A DNA stretch of 64,000 bases, taken from Paenibacillus sp. SC116. GTDB lineage: Bacteria; Bacillota; Bacilli; Paenibacillales; Paenibacillaceae. Positions 36,610-44,866 of this stretch are shown one piece after another. The number at the start of each line of letters is the position of its first letter. Position 1 is the first letter of the stretch. The notes beneath the pieces were generated by a model. It did not search any database, had not been told where the DNA came from, and worked only from the letters and a program-made list of their open reading frames with translations. A program made the position numbers and the translations under genes. The DNA is taken from the NCBI RefSeq assembly GCF_024733555.1, contig NZ_JANIOF010000001.1:2600777-2664776 (forward strand), read 5' to 3'.

Positions 36610-38601
36610 ATGAAACTATCAACAAGGCATAAAATCACAAGTCTTGTACTCTCCGCGTCTCTAGTGGTGGGAACGCTTTCATTCACGCTATCTCCCGTTA
36701 ATGCAGACACAAGTACATCTTCGGATTCCGTACTGAAACTGCGTCTTATGGAAACAACCGATTTGCACACAAACATGGTGAACTACGATTACTACCAAGA
36801 CAAATTAACAGATGAGTATGGTTTAGCGAAAACAGCAACGTTGATCAAGCAATCACGCGAAGAAGTAAAAAACAGCATGTTGTTCGATAATGGCGACCTC
36901 CTTCAAGGTAATCCGCTTGGCGATTATGTTGCAAAAGTACAACCTTTGAAAGATGGCGAGACACATCCTGTATATAAAGCAATGAACGAATTGCAATACG
37001 ATGCAGCCAATATCGGAAACCACGAATTCAACTTCGGACTAGAGCATCTAGACCGCAGCTTGAAAGGCGCGAAGTTCCCTTATGTGAACTCCAACGTGTA
37101 TGTTGATGATAAAGATAAAAATCCAAACAACGATAAAAATAGATATAACCCTTATGTCATTCTAGATCGTACGTTCAAAGATGAAGCTGGCAAAGATGTG
37201 AAGCTGAAAGTCGGCGTAATCGGCTTCGTACCACCGCAAATTATGAACTGGGATGAAGCTCATCTTAGCGGTAAAGTCATTGCTAAGGATATGGTTGAAT
37301 CTGCGAAGAAATTCGTACCAGAAATGAAGCAAAAAGGTGCAGATATCATTGTTGCGATTCCTCACTCTGGTATTAGTACAGCAGGCAATGATTCCGAAAA
37401 TGCAAACTTGGAATTGAGTAAAATCGACGGAATCGATGCAATTCTTTTCGGTCATTCTCACGCTGTTTTCCCTGGCAAAGGGTTTGATAATATTAAAGGC
37501 GTAGATGCGAAAAAGGGTCTTATCAACGGAATTCCAGCTGTAATGCCTGGATTCTGGGGTGACAACCTTGGTGTCATTGATTTGGAATTGAAGCAAGTGA
37601 ACGGCGAATGGGACGTAGTCGATTCTACATCTAAAGCAGTGCCTGTATTTGATAAAGAAAACAAAAAACCACTCGTTGATGCAGATAAGACTATTGTTGA
37701 CGCTGTAAAAGAAGATCATGACAAAACAGTGAAATGGGTTCGTTCTGCTGTAGGTAAGACGACAGCTCCAATTCACAGCTACTTCGCACTTGTACAAGAC
37801 GACCCGTCTGTACAAATCGTGACAAATGCACAAAAATGGTACACAGAAAAAGCAATTAAAGGTACAGAATTAGAAGGTATCCCTGTTCTTTCTGCTGGTG
37901 CACCATTCAAAGCAGGCGGACGTCAAGGTGTAAACTACTACACGAACATCCCTAAAGGGACGTTGGCAATCAAAAACGTTGCTGACTTGTACGTATATCC
38001 GAACACTGTAAAAGTGGTAAAAATCAACGGTACACAAGTACAAGAATGGTTGGAGCGTTCTGCTGGACAGTTCAACCAAATCGATCCGAAGAAAAAAGGC
38101 GAGCAAGCTCTAATCAATGAGCAATTCCGTACGTACAACTTCGACATCTTGGACGGCGTTACGTACCAAATCGACGTAACTCAGCCATCCAAATACGATG
38201 CTGACGGCAAACTTGTTAACAAGAAAGCGAAACGTATCAAAAACTTGTCTTACAAAGGCAAGCCAGTTAAAGCAACTGACAAATTCCTAGTTGTAACCAA
38301 CAACTACCGTGCAACAGGTGGCGGCAGCTTCCCAGGTCTTGATGGCTCCAACATCGTCATCGATTCCCAAGAAGAGACGCGCCAAGTTGTTATCAACTAC
38401 ATTTTAGAGAAGAAAACGATCAACCCTACTGCGGACAAGAACTGGTCGTTCGTTCCGTTGAAGAACAAAGCAAATGTAACGTTCGTAACTTCTCCAAATG
38501 CAAAAGAATTCGCGAAGAAGCAGCCTCACATGAAATACAAATCTACATTGGACACAGGCTTCGCGAAATTCAGCATTGATCTGAGCAAGAAGACGAAGTA
38601 A
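36610..38601 (+). CDS. Secreted 5'-nucleotidase / 2',3'-cyclic phosphodiesterase (CpdB/YfkN-like)
   Basis: 663 residues. A clear signal peptide (about 1-34, ending SPVNA) precedes a calcineurin-type metallophosphatase domain: TTDLHTN, DNGDLLQGNP, GNHEFN, HSG and GHSHAVFPG. The C-terminal half is a 5'-nucleotidase substrate-binding domain (GAPFKAGG, YPNTVKVVKINGTQVQEWLE). Such enzymes degrade extracellular nucleotides and cyclic nucleotides to feed phosphate and nucleoside uptake. No LPxTG is seen. The start is the ATG after AGGAGG at about 10 bases; an upstream in-frame extension has no ribosome site. Codon choice is strongly biased to AAC/AAA/GGT, as in a well-expressed gene. A terminator follows. 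Confidence 0.92.
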   Translation: MKLSTRHKITSLVLSASLVVGTLSFTLSPVNADTSTSSDSVLKLRLMETTDLHTNMVNYDYYQDKLTDEYGLAKTATLIKQSREEVKNSMLFDNGDLLQGNPLGDYVAKVQPLKDGETHPVYKAMNELQYDAANIGNHEFNFGLEHLDRSLKGAKFPYVNSNVYVDDKDKNPNNDKNRYNPYVILDRTFKDEAGKDVKLKVGVIGFVPPQIMNWDEAHLSGKVIAKDMVESAKKFVPEMKQKGADIIVAIPHSGISTAGNDSENANLELSKIDGIDAILFGHSHAVFPGKGFDNIKGVDAKKGLINGIPAVMPGFWGDNLGVIDLELKQVNGEWDVVDSTSKAVPVFDKENKKPLVDADKTIVDAVKEDHDKTVKWVRSAVGKTTAPIHSYFALVQDDPSVQIVTNAQKWYTEKAIKGTELEGIPVLSAGAPFKAGGRQGVNYYTNIPKGTLAIKNVADLYVYPNTVKVVKINGTQVQEWLERSAGQFNQIDPKKKGEQALINEQFRTYNFDILDGVTYQIDVTQPSKYDADGKLVNKKAKRIKNLSYKGKPVKATDKFLVVTNNYRATGGGSFPGLDGSNIVIDSQEETRQVVINYILEKKTINPTADKNWSFVPLKNKANVTFVTSPNAKEFAKKQPHMKYKSTLDTGFAKFSIDLSKKTK

Positions 38602-38620
38602 TTTAAACTATCCCTAAATA

Positions 38621-38683
38621 AAAAGGCAGTGGTAGCTTAGGATGCAATAAACGCTCCTATACTATCGCTGCCTTTCATTTTTT
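38621..38683 (+). terminator. Terminator after the nucleotidase gene
   Basis: AAAGGCAG...CTGCCTTT outer stem with an inner GATAG/CTATC-like extension and a T run beginning near 38677. Confidence 0.8.
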
Positions 38684-38799
38684 ATAATTCACTTTAACAT
38701 CTAGCCTGTTTTTGAATAAACGCATTTGAATATTTTTTTGTCATTAGCGAACTATATGGTAGCGCATCATCAATAAAATGTATTTGGAGGATAATATTT

Positions 38800-39309
38800 A
38801 TGTCAGAGCAATCTGTTCGTTTGCATTTAAAAATCCTGCATGAGCCAATAATCCCTATAAATGAAATGGTGAATGCGATGAAAGGGGTATACGCTTCTGC
38901 GGGATTTCGAGTCGATATCGTTAGTACAGAGCAATTAGATTTACCACTTCTTATGGATGTTGATGTTGGTCAGTGTGTGGCAAACAGTGCTACAGAAGAA
39001 CAAGAGGAGCTATTTGCACACCGAAATCATGTTGGGGATAACGAATTGACGATTTATTTTGTCCGCTCCACAATCCCCGCCTATAATGGTTGCGCTGCGC
39101 ATCCAATCGGTCGTCCAGGAGCAATTGTCGCTAGGGTAGCAAGCGTTTGGACTCTTGGGCATGAAATTGGACATGTACTAGGACTTCCTCATACTGTTAA
39201 TCAAGATAGTCTAATGTATGGCGGAGGAACTAGCAATATTACGAATCCACCACCAGATCTTAGCAGCTCAGAAATAGATACGATGGAAAATAGTCCGTAT
39301 ACGATCTAA
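38800..39309 (+). CDS. Small metzincin-like zinc metalloprotease
   Basis: 169 residues, with the extended zinc motif HEIGHVLGLPH and a Met-turn candidate (SLMYGG) 12 residues later. This is the metzincin pattern HExxHxxGxxH. No signal peptide, propeptide or accessory domain is visible, so it is a cytoplasmic or leaderless catalytic core. ATG follows GGAGG. The HEAT-repeat gene begins 24 bases downstream and is probably cotranscribed. Substrate unknown. Confidence 0.82.
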   Translation: MSEQSVRLHLKILHEPIIPINEMVNAMKGVYASAGFRVDIVSTEQLDLPLLMDVDVGQCVANSATEEQEELFAHRNHVGDNELTIYFVRSTIPAYNGCAAHPIGRPGAIVARVASVWTLGHEIGHVLGLPHTVNQDSLMYGGGTSNITNPPPDLSSSEIDTMENSPYTI

Positions 39310-39333
39310 TCATAAAAGGAGCTAATAGAGACT

Positions 39334-39672
39334 ATGTCAAAAGAAAAATTGATTCAATTACTAGATCGAGAGGAACCAGATTACAAAGCTGCAGCTGAAT
39401 TGGGTCCTGAAATTATTCCGGTATTGTTGGATTTGACCAAGAGCGGAGATCCCAAAATCGCCCCTCGAGCAATATATACTGCTGGCCTTCTTCAGGATGC
39501 AAACGCAATCGAGATTCTTAAAGAGGGGGCAAGCAGTGACCTTGCGGATATACGCGTAGCTGCAGCAGCTACTCTACGCAAAGTGACTGGTATGGGTGAT
39601 TCAGATCTATTAAACACTTTGTTGAATGATTCTGATCCTGGCGTTAGAAAAGTAGCATCAAAAGGATTGTAA
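39334..39672 (+). CDS. HEAT-repeat protein
   Basis: 112 residues made almost wholly of HEAT-like helical pairs: IIPVLLDLTKSGDPKIAPRA, ADIRVAAAATLRKV and DSDPGVRKVASKGL. Such repeats make scaffolds for protein contact. AAAGGAG lies about 12 bases before the ATG. It follows the small metalloprotease gene closely, so it may bind, tether or restrain the protease; this is inferred from context only. Confidence 0.8.
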   Translation: MSKEKLIQLLDREEPDYKAAAELGPEIIPVLLDLTKSGDPKIAPRAIYTAGLLQDANAIEILKEGASSDLADIRVAAAATLRKVTGMGDSDLLNTLLNDSDPGVRKVASKGL

Positions 39673-39714
39673 GTAAATAATATCTAGTAAAAACAATGTG
39701 GCGCAAGCGTAATC

Positions 39715-40107
39715 GTGATGAATGACCTAGGACACGTCCTTATGATGCGGAGAACGGATAATAACAGTTGGTGCTTTCCTGGCGGAGCGATCGAACTAGG
39801 AGAAGAAGTTCGCGAAGCTGCAGCTCGCGAATTATTGGAAGAGACAGGGGTGCGTGCAGAACAGTTAGATATCTTCGATGTCTTTTCAGGCGAGCGGCTT
39901 TACTACAAATATCCACACGGCGATGAAGTTTACAATGTCGATATCGTGTTCAAAACAACGCAATACAGCGGTAAGTTCGCCATTAACAACGAGAGCAAAG
40001 ATGCCGCCTTCTTCCCTATAGATGAGCTGCCAACGCCAATTAGTCCGCCGGTCATACCAATTGTGGAAGCATTGCAGAAAGCCTATGCTGAAGGAGTTTC
40101 TATGTAA
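39715..40107 (+). CDS. Nudix hydrolase, N-terminally shortened, possibly decayed
   Basis: Up to 130 residues. The Nudix box is perfect: GAIELGEEVREAAARELLEETGV fits GX5EX7REUXEEXGU, so the chemistry (hydrolysis of nucleoside diphosphate-X) could be retained. Homologues normally begin about 20-25 residues earlier. Here the frame GASVIV just upstream is still readable back to a TAA at 39688, but there is no start codon in that stretch and no ribosome site before GTG 39715 or ATG 39718. A small deletion at the 5' end, next to the HEAT gene, is the simplest explanation. The C-terminus looks complete. Confidence 0.65.
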   Translation: MMNDLGHVLMMRRTDNNSWCFPGGAIELGEEVREAAARELLEETGVRAEQLDIFDVFSGERLYYKYPHGDEVYNVDIVFKTTQYSGKFAINNESKDAAFFPIDELPTPISPPVIPIVEALQKAYAEGVSM

Positions 40108-40117
40108 TTGCAACAAC

Positions 40118-40159
40118 AGAAAAAACGGTAGATTCAGTCTCGTTGCTGAATCTACCGTT
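40118..40159 (-). terminator. Strong hairpin between convergent Nudix and Tag units
   Basis: 14-base perfect arms (124-137 and 146-159) with an 8-base loop. On the minus strand it is followed by TTTTTTCTGTTG, so it mainly ends the Tag-side transcript. Confidence 0.85.
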
Positions 40160-40171
40160 CCATAACCTTCC

Positions 40172-40345
40172 TTACTCAACGACAAGTATTTGTGGTGATG
40201 TTGTAGCCACTACTCTTGAAAAGAGCCACGTTCCCTCTCCCACTGCATGTCCAACATTCTCGCTGACGGGTAAAGTAAAGCAGTTCTCAATAGCTTCTTC
40301 GTTATCGATTCCTTGGATGACAGGAACACTCCAACGTATGGTCAT
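40172..40345 (-). CDS. Hypothetical 57-residue protein after Tag (or gene remnant)
   Basis: A 57-codon frame beginning MTIRWSVPVI inside the last 44 bases of the Tag gene in another frame, and ending LVVE-stop 12 bases before the terminator. It fills the otherwise unexplained 140 bases between Tag and its terminator, and its codon use looks natural. The ribosome site is weak (GGTGA just before ATG). I recognise no family. It could be the C-terminal remnant of a larger protein. Confidence 0.35.
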   Translation of the reverse strand: MTIRWSVPVIQGIDNEEAIENCFTLPVSENVGHAVGEGTWLFSRVVATTSPQILVVE

Positions 40346-40865
40346 TCACCATCCCTACTGCTTGCATATAAGAATAGCAAATTGTGCTTCCTATGAATTT
40401 GAACCCATCCTTCTTTAATCTTTTACTCATTCTATCACTGATTTCCGTTGAAACAGGCACTTCTGTTATCGTTGCCCATTGGTTCACGATCGGCTTGTCA
40501 CCGACAAATCTCCAAATATAGTTGGAAAAGGAGCCAAATTCTTTTTGGATTTTCAAAAACGCTTCGGCATTCGTGACGACGCTTTTAATTTTCAGCTTAT
40601 TTCGAACAATACCTGTATCTTCGAGTAGAGACTGTAATTTTTCATCCGTATATTGAACGATCTTCTCCGCATCAAAATGATCAAAGGCTTTACGGTAATT
40701 GTCCCGCTTCTGCAAAATGGTCCACCAGCTGAGCCCTGCCTGTGCGCCTTCTAGGCATAGCATTTCGAATAAGATCCGATCATCATACACGGGCACTCCC
40801 CATTCTTTATCGTGATATTCCATATATAAAGGTTCTTGTGAGACCCATGCACAGCGTTTTAACAT
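40302..40865 (-). CDS. tag: DNA-3-methyladenine glycosylase I
   Basis: 187 residues, the usual length. RCAWVSQEPLYMEYHDKEWG carries the N-terminal Cys and Tyr, LCLEGAQAGLSWWTILQKR is the substrate pocket, and KFIGSTICYSYMQAVGMVNDH plus the late Cys/His give the zinc-snap ligands. The enzyme removes 3-methyladenine from alkylated DNA. The start is chosen at MLKRCAW after GGGTGG; longer in-frame starts exist but extend beyond known family members. The promoter carries a LexA-like dyad in its spacer, which would fit damage control. Confidence 0.93.
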   Translation of the reverse strand: MLKRCAWVSQEPLYMEYHDKEWGVPVYDDRILFEMLCLEGAQAGLSWWTILQKRDNYRKAFDHFDAEKIVQYTDEKLQSLLEDTGIVRNKLKIKSVVTNAEAFLKIQKEFGSFSNYIWRFVGDKPIVNQWATITEVPVSTEISDRMSKRLKKDGFKFIGSTICYSYMQAVGMVNDHTLECSCHPRNR

Positions 40866-40947
40866 TCGCGAAACCACCCTTTTCTTCTTGGATATTTTAA
40901 TCATGAATTCTTTCTTCAGCCCGAGCATCATTGCACCTATTAATTCC

Positions 40948-40976
40948 ATAATAACAAACATACGTTCTTATGTAAA
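40948..40976 (-). promoter_or_regulatory. Tag promoter with LexA-like dyad in the spacer
   Basis: Minus strand: TTTACA (40976-40971), 17 bases, TATTAT (40953-40948). The spacer holds AGAACGTATGTTTG (40968-40955), two mismatches from the CGAAC-N4-GTTCG consensus of Gram-positive LexA. Essentially the same promoter occurs at 44702-44730. Confidence 0.6.
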
Positions 40977-41077
40977 TGATTACTCCTATTCCATCAACTT
41001 GCGCCTGCTGATTAAACCAATGACTGCAAGGAAATGAATATCATAAGAGACCAAATTCAGGAGGAATGACAACAATC

Positions 41078-42622
41078 ATGGACAAGGAACGATTGAACCT
41101 GCAAGACATGCCCCAATTCCCTGAGTCTTACTGGTGGGACTCAACTAGCCTTCCCTCATTCCCAAAACTTAGTGAAACTTCTCAAGCTGAGATTGTAGTG
41201 GTCGGAGGCGGAATTACAGGGATAACAGCTGCTTATTTGTTAGCCAAAGAAGGTCTTAACGTTGTATTAGTAGAAGCAGGCCGTCTGCTAAGCGGCACGA
41301 CTGGAAATACGACAGCGAAAATAACCGCTCAGCATGATTTAATCTATGACGAGCTTATCCATACATTTGGTCAGGAAAAGGCACAGCTCTATTACAAGGC
41401 GAATCACGAAGCTATGCAATTTATAAAACATATCATCCACGAACATGAAATTGACTGTGATTTCAGTGAGCAGGATGCTTATATTTATACGAGCTCGGAT
41501 ACATACGCAAAGAAACTAGAAACAGAACTTGCCGCCTATGAGAAGCTTGGCATCCATGGTGAGCTAGTTGAGCAAATCGCGCTCCCGATTCCGATTAAAT
41601 CAGCTCTTGTCATGCACAAGCAGGCCCAATTTCATCCGTTAAAATATGCAAGCAAGCTCGTTCAGTTGTTTGTGCAGTCAGGTGGGACAATCTACGAGCA
41701 TACTACGGTGGAAACTGTTGAAACAGACGAGCAGCCTGTTATAGTCACGACAGATGGACACAAAATAACGTGCAAGCATGTCGTATCCTGCTCGCACTTC
41801 CCTGTCATCGACGGGATGGGCTTTTATTTTGCAAGAATGAATGCGCAGCGTTCCTATGTCATCGGTGTAAAAAGCGACAAACGGTATTTAGGGGGTATGT
41901 ACATAAGTGCAGATGAGCCGAAGCGCTCCATACGTTCTACGTCGTTAAGTAATGGAGAGAATCTTATTCTCATTGGCGGGGAAAGCCATACAACGGGACA
42001 AGGCATTTGCACGATTAAGCATTATGAGGCCCTGCAAGCTTTTGCACATAGTACGTTCGGCATTCAGGAGTTTGCTTACCGCTGGTCTGCTCAAGATTTT
42101 GTGACGTTGGACAACTTGCCTTACATCGGGCATATTTCATCTTCAACCCCTAATGTTTATGTAGCAACCGGTTATCGGAAATGGGGAATGAGTACAGGAA
42201 CAGCTGCCGCCCTGCTTCTGCGGGATATGATTATCGGAAAGGAAAATGCGTATCAAGAGCTGTATACGCCATCCAGGTTCCATGCCACGCCTGACGTGAA
42301 GAACTTCATTGTTCAGAACGCGGATGTTGCGAAGCACCTTATTGGAGGCAAGCTTCAAATTATTCGTAAAAAGCCTGAAAGCTTATCGAACGACGAAGGC
42401 TCCGTCGTATCCGTCAATGGCAAAAGAGCTGGTGCTTATCGTGATCAAAAAGGAAATTTGCACATCGTCGACACGACCTGTACTCATCTAGGGTGCGAAG
42501 TGGAGTGGAACGAAGGGGAGCGCAGCTGGGACTGCCCTTGTCACGGCTCAAGATTTTCTTATGATGGCGATGTATTAGAAGGTCCAGCCACACAGCCGTT
42601 AAAGAAAATTCAACAATCCTGA
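41078..42622 (+). CDS. FAD-dependent amine/amino-acid oxidoreductase with C-terminal Rieske domain
   Basis: About 514 residues. The N-terminal DAO-type domain has the dinucleotide motif VVVGGGITGITAAYLLAKEG and SGTTGNTTAKITAQH. The C-terminal 100 residues are a Rieske [2Fe-2S] domain with CTHLGC and CPCHGSRF. The family is common in Bacillales and resembles gamma-glutamylputrescine oxidase-like proteins; the electron route and substrate are not established. AGGAGG is one base from an upstream ATG (41066) and 13 bases from the chosen one, so the start is uncertain by four codons. No signal peptide. A terminator overlaps the stop. Confidence 0.9.
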   Translation: MDKERLNLQDMPQFPESYWWDSTSLPSFPKLSETSQAEIVVVGGGITGITAAYLLAKEGLNVVLVEAGRLLSGTTGNTTAKITAQHDLIYDELIHTFGQEKAQLYYKANHEAMQFIKHIIHEHEIDCDFSEQDAYIYTSSDTYAKKLETELAAYEKLGIHGELVEQIALPIPIKSALVMHKQAQFHPLKYASKLVQLFVQSGGTIYEHTTVETVETDEQPVIVTTDGHKITCKHVVSCSHFPVIDGMGFYFARMNAQRSYVIGVKSDKRYLGGMYISADEPKRSIRSTSLSNGENLILIGGESHTTGQGICTIKHYEALQAFAHSTFGIQEFAYRWSAQDFVTLDNLPYIGHISSSTPNVYVATGYRKWGMSTGTAAALLLRDMIIGKENAYQELYTPSRFHATPDVKNFIVQNADVAKHLIGGKLQIIRKKPESLSNDEGSVVSVNGKRAGAYRDQKGNLHIVDTTCTHLGCEVEWNEGERSWDCPCHGSRFSYDGDVLEGPATQPLKKIQQS

Positions 42623-42649
42623 AGTGTGTACTTCAGGATTGTTTTGTTT
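42614..42649 (+). terminator. Terminator overlapping the oxidoreductase stop
   Basis: 12-base perfect arms CAATCCTGAAGT/ACTTCAGGATTG, GTGT loop, then TTTTGTTTT. The stop TGA lies inside the left arm. Confidence 0.92.
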
Positions 42650-42713
42650 TATATTTCATCGGGACTATTATCGTGAATTGCATCCTATATATCGTTACAC
42701 ATACCATTGCTTA

Positions 42714-43616
42714 TTAGTGAGCTTCATCCACTCCAGACACTTGATGACTGCTGTTGTTCGTTTGCTTCACCGTCTTATTAACCAGATAAATGCCAACAAT
42801 AATGAGCAAGCCGCCAACGATCAAGGAAGGATACAGAGGCTCCCCTAATAATAGCCAGCCCGTTAACACACCGAAGAATGGAGCCAAGAATAGAAAGGAG
42901 CTCGTTTTTCCTGGATCACCATTTTGCAATAAATAATACCACCCTGCAAATTGAACAATAGATGACATAATGCTTAACCACATTAATAAGAACAAGGATT
43001 CCCCGTTTAAAATAAAAAATGGCTCTTCAAAAATAAAGCTGCACACGAACAGAATAAGTCCTCCGAACAGCATCTGATAAGCAGATAACACCCATGTATC
43101 AAGAGACCCTCCCCACTTCTTAGCCAGTAGAGTCGCAAATGCCCAAAAGACAGCGGAAAGAATTCCATAGACGATACCCATTTTCAAATCAACCTTTGCC
43201 CCCATCGTAATGACGACCCCAACCAATCCCAGAACGACACCGATCCACTGATAAAGCTTGTAGCGCATGTTCACAAATATTGTCCCGAAAATAACGACAA
43301 ATAACGGATTCGTAAACGTCAAAATAGACGTTTCACTAGCTGTAATCGTAAGCAAGCTTAAGAAAATACAACCCATTACGCCAGCCGTTTGAAGTGAGCC
43401 GATCACGAACATCTTCATCCAGTTGCTTGTGGTGGTTGGATGAGGACGTTTAAGAACATATACGATCATTCCCATGATGACGCCAGCAAGCAGAAACCTT
43501 AATGCCGCTAATAATAATGGCGAGGAATAGGGCAAGCCAATTTTGACGACAGCAAAAGAAGAACCCATTAAGAAGGTGGTTAGCAGCATGATGACTGTAA
43601 ATTTAAATGTACTCAT
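42714..43616 (-). CDS. EamA-family (DMT) transporter
   Basis: 300 residues with ten hydrophobic segments arranged as two EamA repeats (MGSSFAVVKIG in the first, AVFWAFATLLAKKW opening the second). The drug/metabolite transporter superfamily exports metabolites or amino acids; the substrate is not predictable. AAGGAG lies 12 bases before the ATG. The gene starts 28 bases after the serine hydrolase and is probably cotranscribed from its LexA-like promoter. Confidence 0.9.
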   Translation of the reverse strand: MSTFKFTVIMLLTTFLMGSSFAVVKIGLPYSSPLLLAALRFLLAGVIMGMIVYVLKRPHPTTTSNWMKMFVIGSLQTAGVMGCIFLSLLTITASETSILTFTNPLFVVIFGTIFVNMRYKLYQWIGVVLGLVGVVITMGAKVDLKMGIVYGILSAVFWAFATLLAKKWGGSLDTWVLSAYQMLFGGLILFVCSFIFEEPFFILNGESLFLLMWLSIMSSIVQFAGWYYLLQNGDPGKTSSFLFLAPFFGVLTGWLLLGEPLYPSLIVGGLLIIVGIYLVNKTVKQTNNSSHQVSGVDEAH

Positions 43617-43644
43617 TGATAGATTATCTCCTTATTAACTATCC

Positions 43645-44655
43645 TCACTTCAAGCAGCCCATTACACAGTCACCAAATCCTTTAATATCAGGCAAATACT
43701 CATAACCAGCAGCCGACCCCCAACTATTAAACGCACGTACAACTACCGTGTCATAATCGGGAATAACAAGCAAAGCTACATTAGAGAAACCCAGTATCTG
43801 ATAAGAGCCCTTTGGAACTAAGTCTCCAATCTCACTATGCTTCGCTGCATGATCCTTCACGAACCATAGAAACCCATTTTGCGGCAGATCTTTATCCTTA
43901 AGCGTTGGACTTTGAAGGGTAGTTGCCAGCTTAATGATTTCTTGAGGAACAATTTGGTTGCCACGTATATTTCCTTGCTTCAAATGCAAGTAACCCCATT
44001 GCGCCAGTTCACGTGCTGAAACGTACATATTCATTTTATCGCCATCCGTCGTGTCGAACGTTTTCCAATGCGGATTATTGGGATCTCTCATCACTTCGAT
44101 AAAGTTGTCCTGTGGTGCTGCGTACCATCCAGTTTCTTTAAAGCCAAGAGGCTCGAATACTTCTTTCGATAAGATTTGTGCAACTGTAAGTCCCGTCTTC
44201 TCATATATAATCCTGCAAAGAAGTTCAATGCCTATTATCCGATATGACCAACTTTCGCCTGGTAGGAAATCACGACCAAGCCCATCGTCCTTCAACCCAT
44301 GAGTATGCGTTACCAAGTGTCTAATCGTAGTCCCTTGAAAGACAGATGCATCTAGCTCTGGAATATAATCAGACACCGGATCATCTATAGACGAGATATA
44401 TCCATGATGTACAGCGTAAGCAACTGCAAATCCAATATAACTTTTTCGGACAGAGGCAACATGAAATTGAGTATCCTTTTGTATCGCTCTAGCCCCTTCA
44501 TTCAGTGAATGATGGCCCCAATACGTTTCCGCAACGACGTTGTCTTGGTGAATCACCATAACAGCTGCGCCAGAACAATGATTAGCACGATAGGTTTGGT
44601 GAACATGTTCAATTACCGGATCGAACTGATTAGAAATTTCACTAGTCAATGGCAT
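43645..44655 (-). CDS. Serine hydrolase, beta-lactamase/class C family
   Basis: About 336 residues. The SxxK tetrad is in HVASVRKSYIG. The second motif, usually YxN, reads YRII in SWSYRIIGIELL, so the Asn is missing. GYEYLP and the C-terminal region contain no clear HxG/KTG. The fold matches penicillin-binding protein-like esterases and peptidases rather than true beta-lactamases; no signal peptide is seen, which points to an intracellular esterase or amidase. Start at 44655, nine bases after AAGGAG. Confidence 0.85.
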   Translation of the reverse strand: MPLTSEISNQFDPVIEHVHQTYRANHCSGAAVMVIHQDNVVAETYWGHHSLNEGARAIQKDTQFHVASVRKSYIGFAVAYAVHHGYISSIDDPVSDYIPELDASVFQGTTIRHLVTHTHGLKDDGLGRDFLPGESWSYRIIGIELLCRIIYEKTGLTVAQILSKEVFEPLGFKETGWYAAPQDNFIEVMRDPNNPHWKTFDTTDGDKMNMYVSARELAQWGYLHLKQGNIRGNQIVPQEIIKLATTLQSPTLKDKDLPQNGFLWFVKDHAAKHSEIGDLVPKGSYQILGFSNVALLVIPDYDTVVVRAFNSWGSAAGYEYLPDIKGFGDCVMGCLK

Positions 44656-44701
44656 CGGGATCAGCTCCTTATTTGGCAACATTTAAACTAACACCTCACC
44701 C

Positions 44702-44730
44702 ATAATAGAACATACGTTTTTGTTTGTAAA
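44702..44730 (-). promoter_or_regulatory. Serine hydrolase promoter, twin of the Tag promoter
   Basis: Minus strand: TTTACA (44730-44725), 17 bases, TATTAT (44707-44702). The spacer contains AAAACGTATGTTCT, three mismatches from the LexA consensus. Minus-10, minus-35, spacer length and the ACGTATGTT core are all shared with 40948-40976. Confidence 0.6.
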
Positions 44731-44866
44731 TATTAAAGTTATCGTAATAACCGAGAATCAATATGTTACTTATGGTATATTGTTTTCACTGTATATTTTT
44801 CCAATTCGATTCACGATAGATAGAGAGAAAAGCAATTTTAAGCGTAACTTGAAGGGGTGATACTCG

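Noticed and set aside
37162-37833. 223-codon minus-strand frame inside the nucleotidase gene
   Set aside because: The plus strand has signal peptide, metal motifs and strong codon bias; the antisense frame is a by-product of that codon use.
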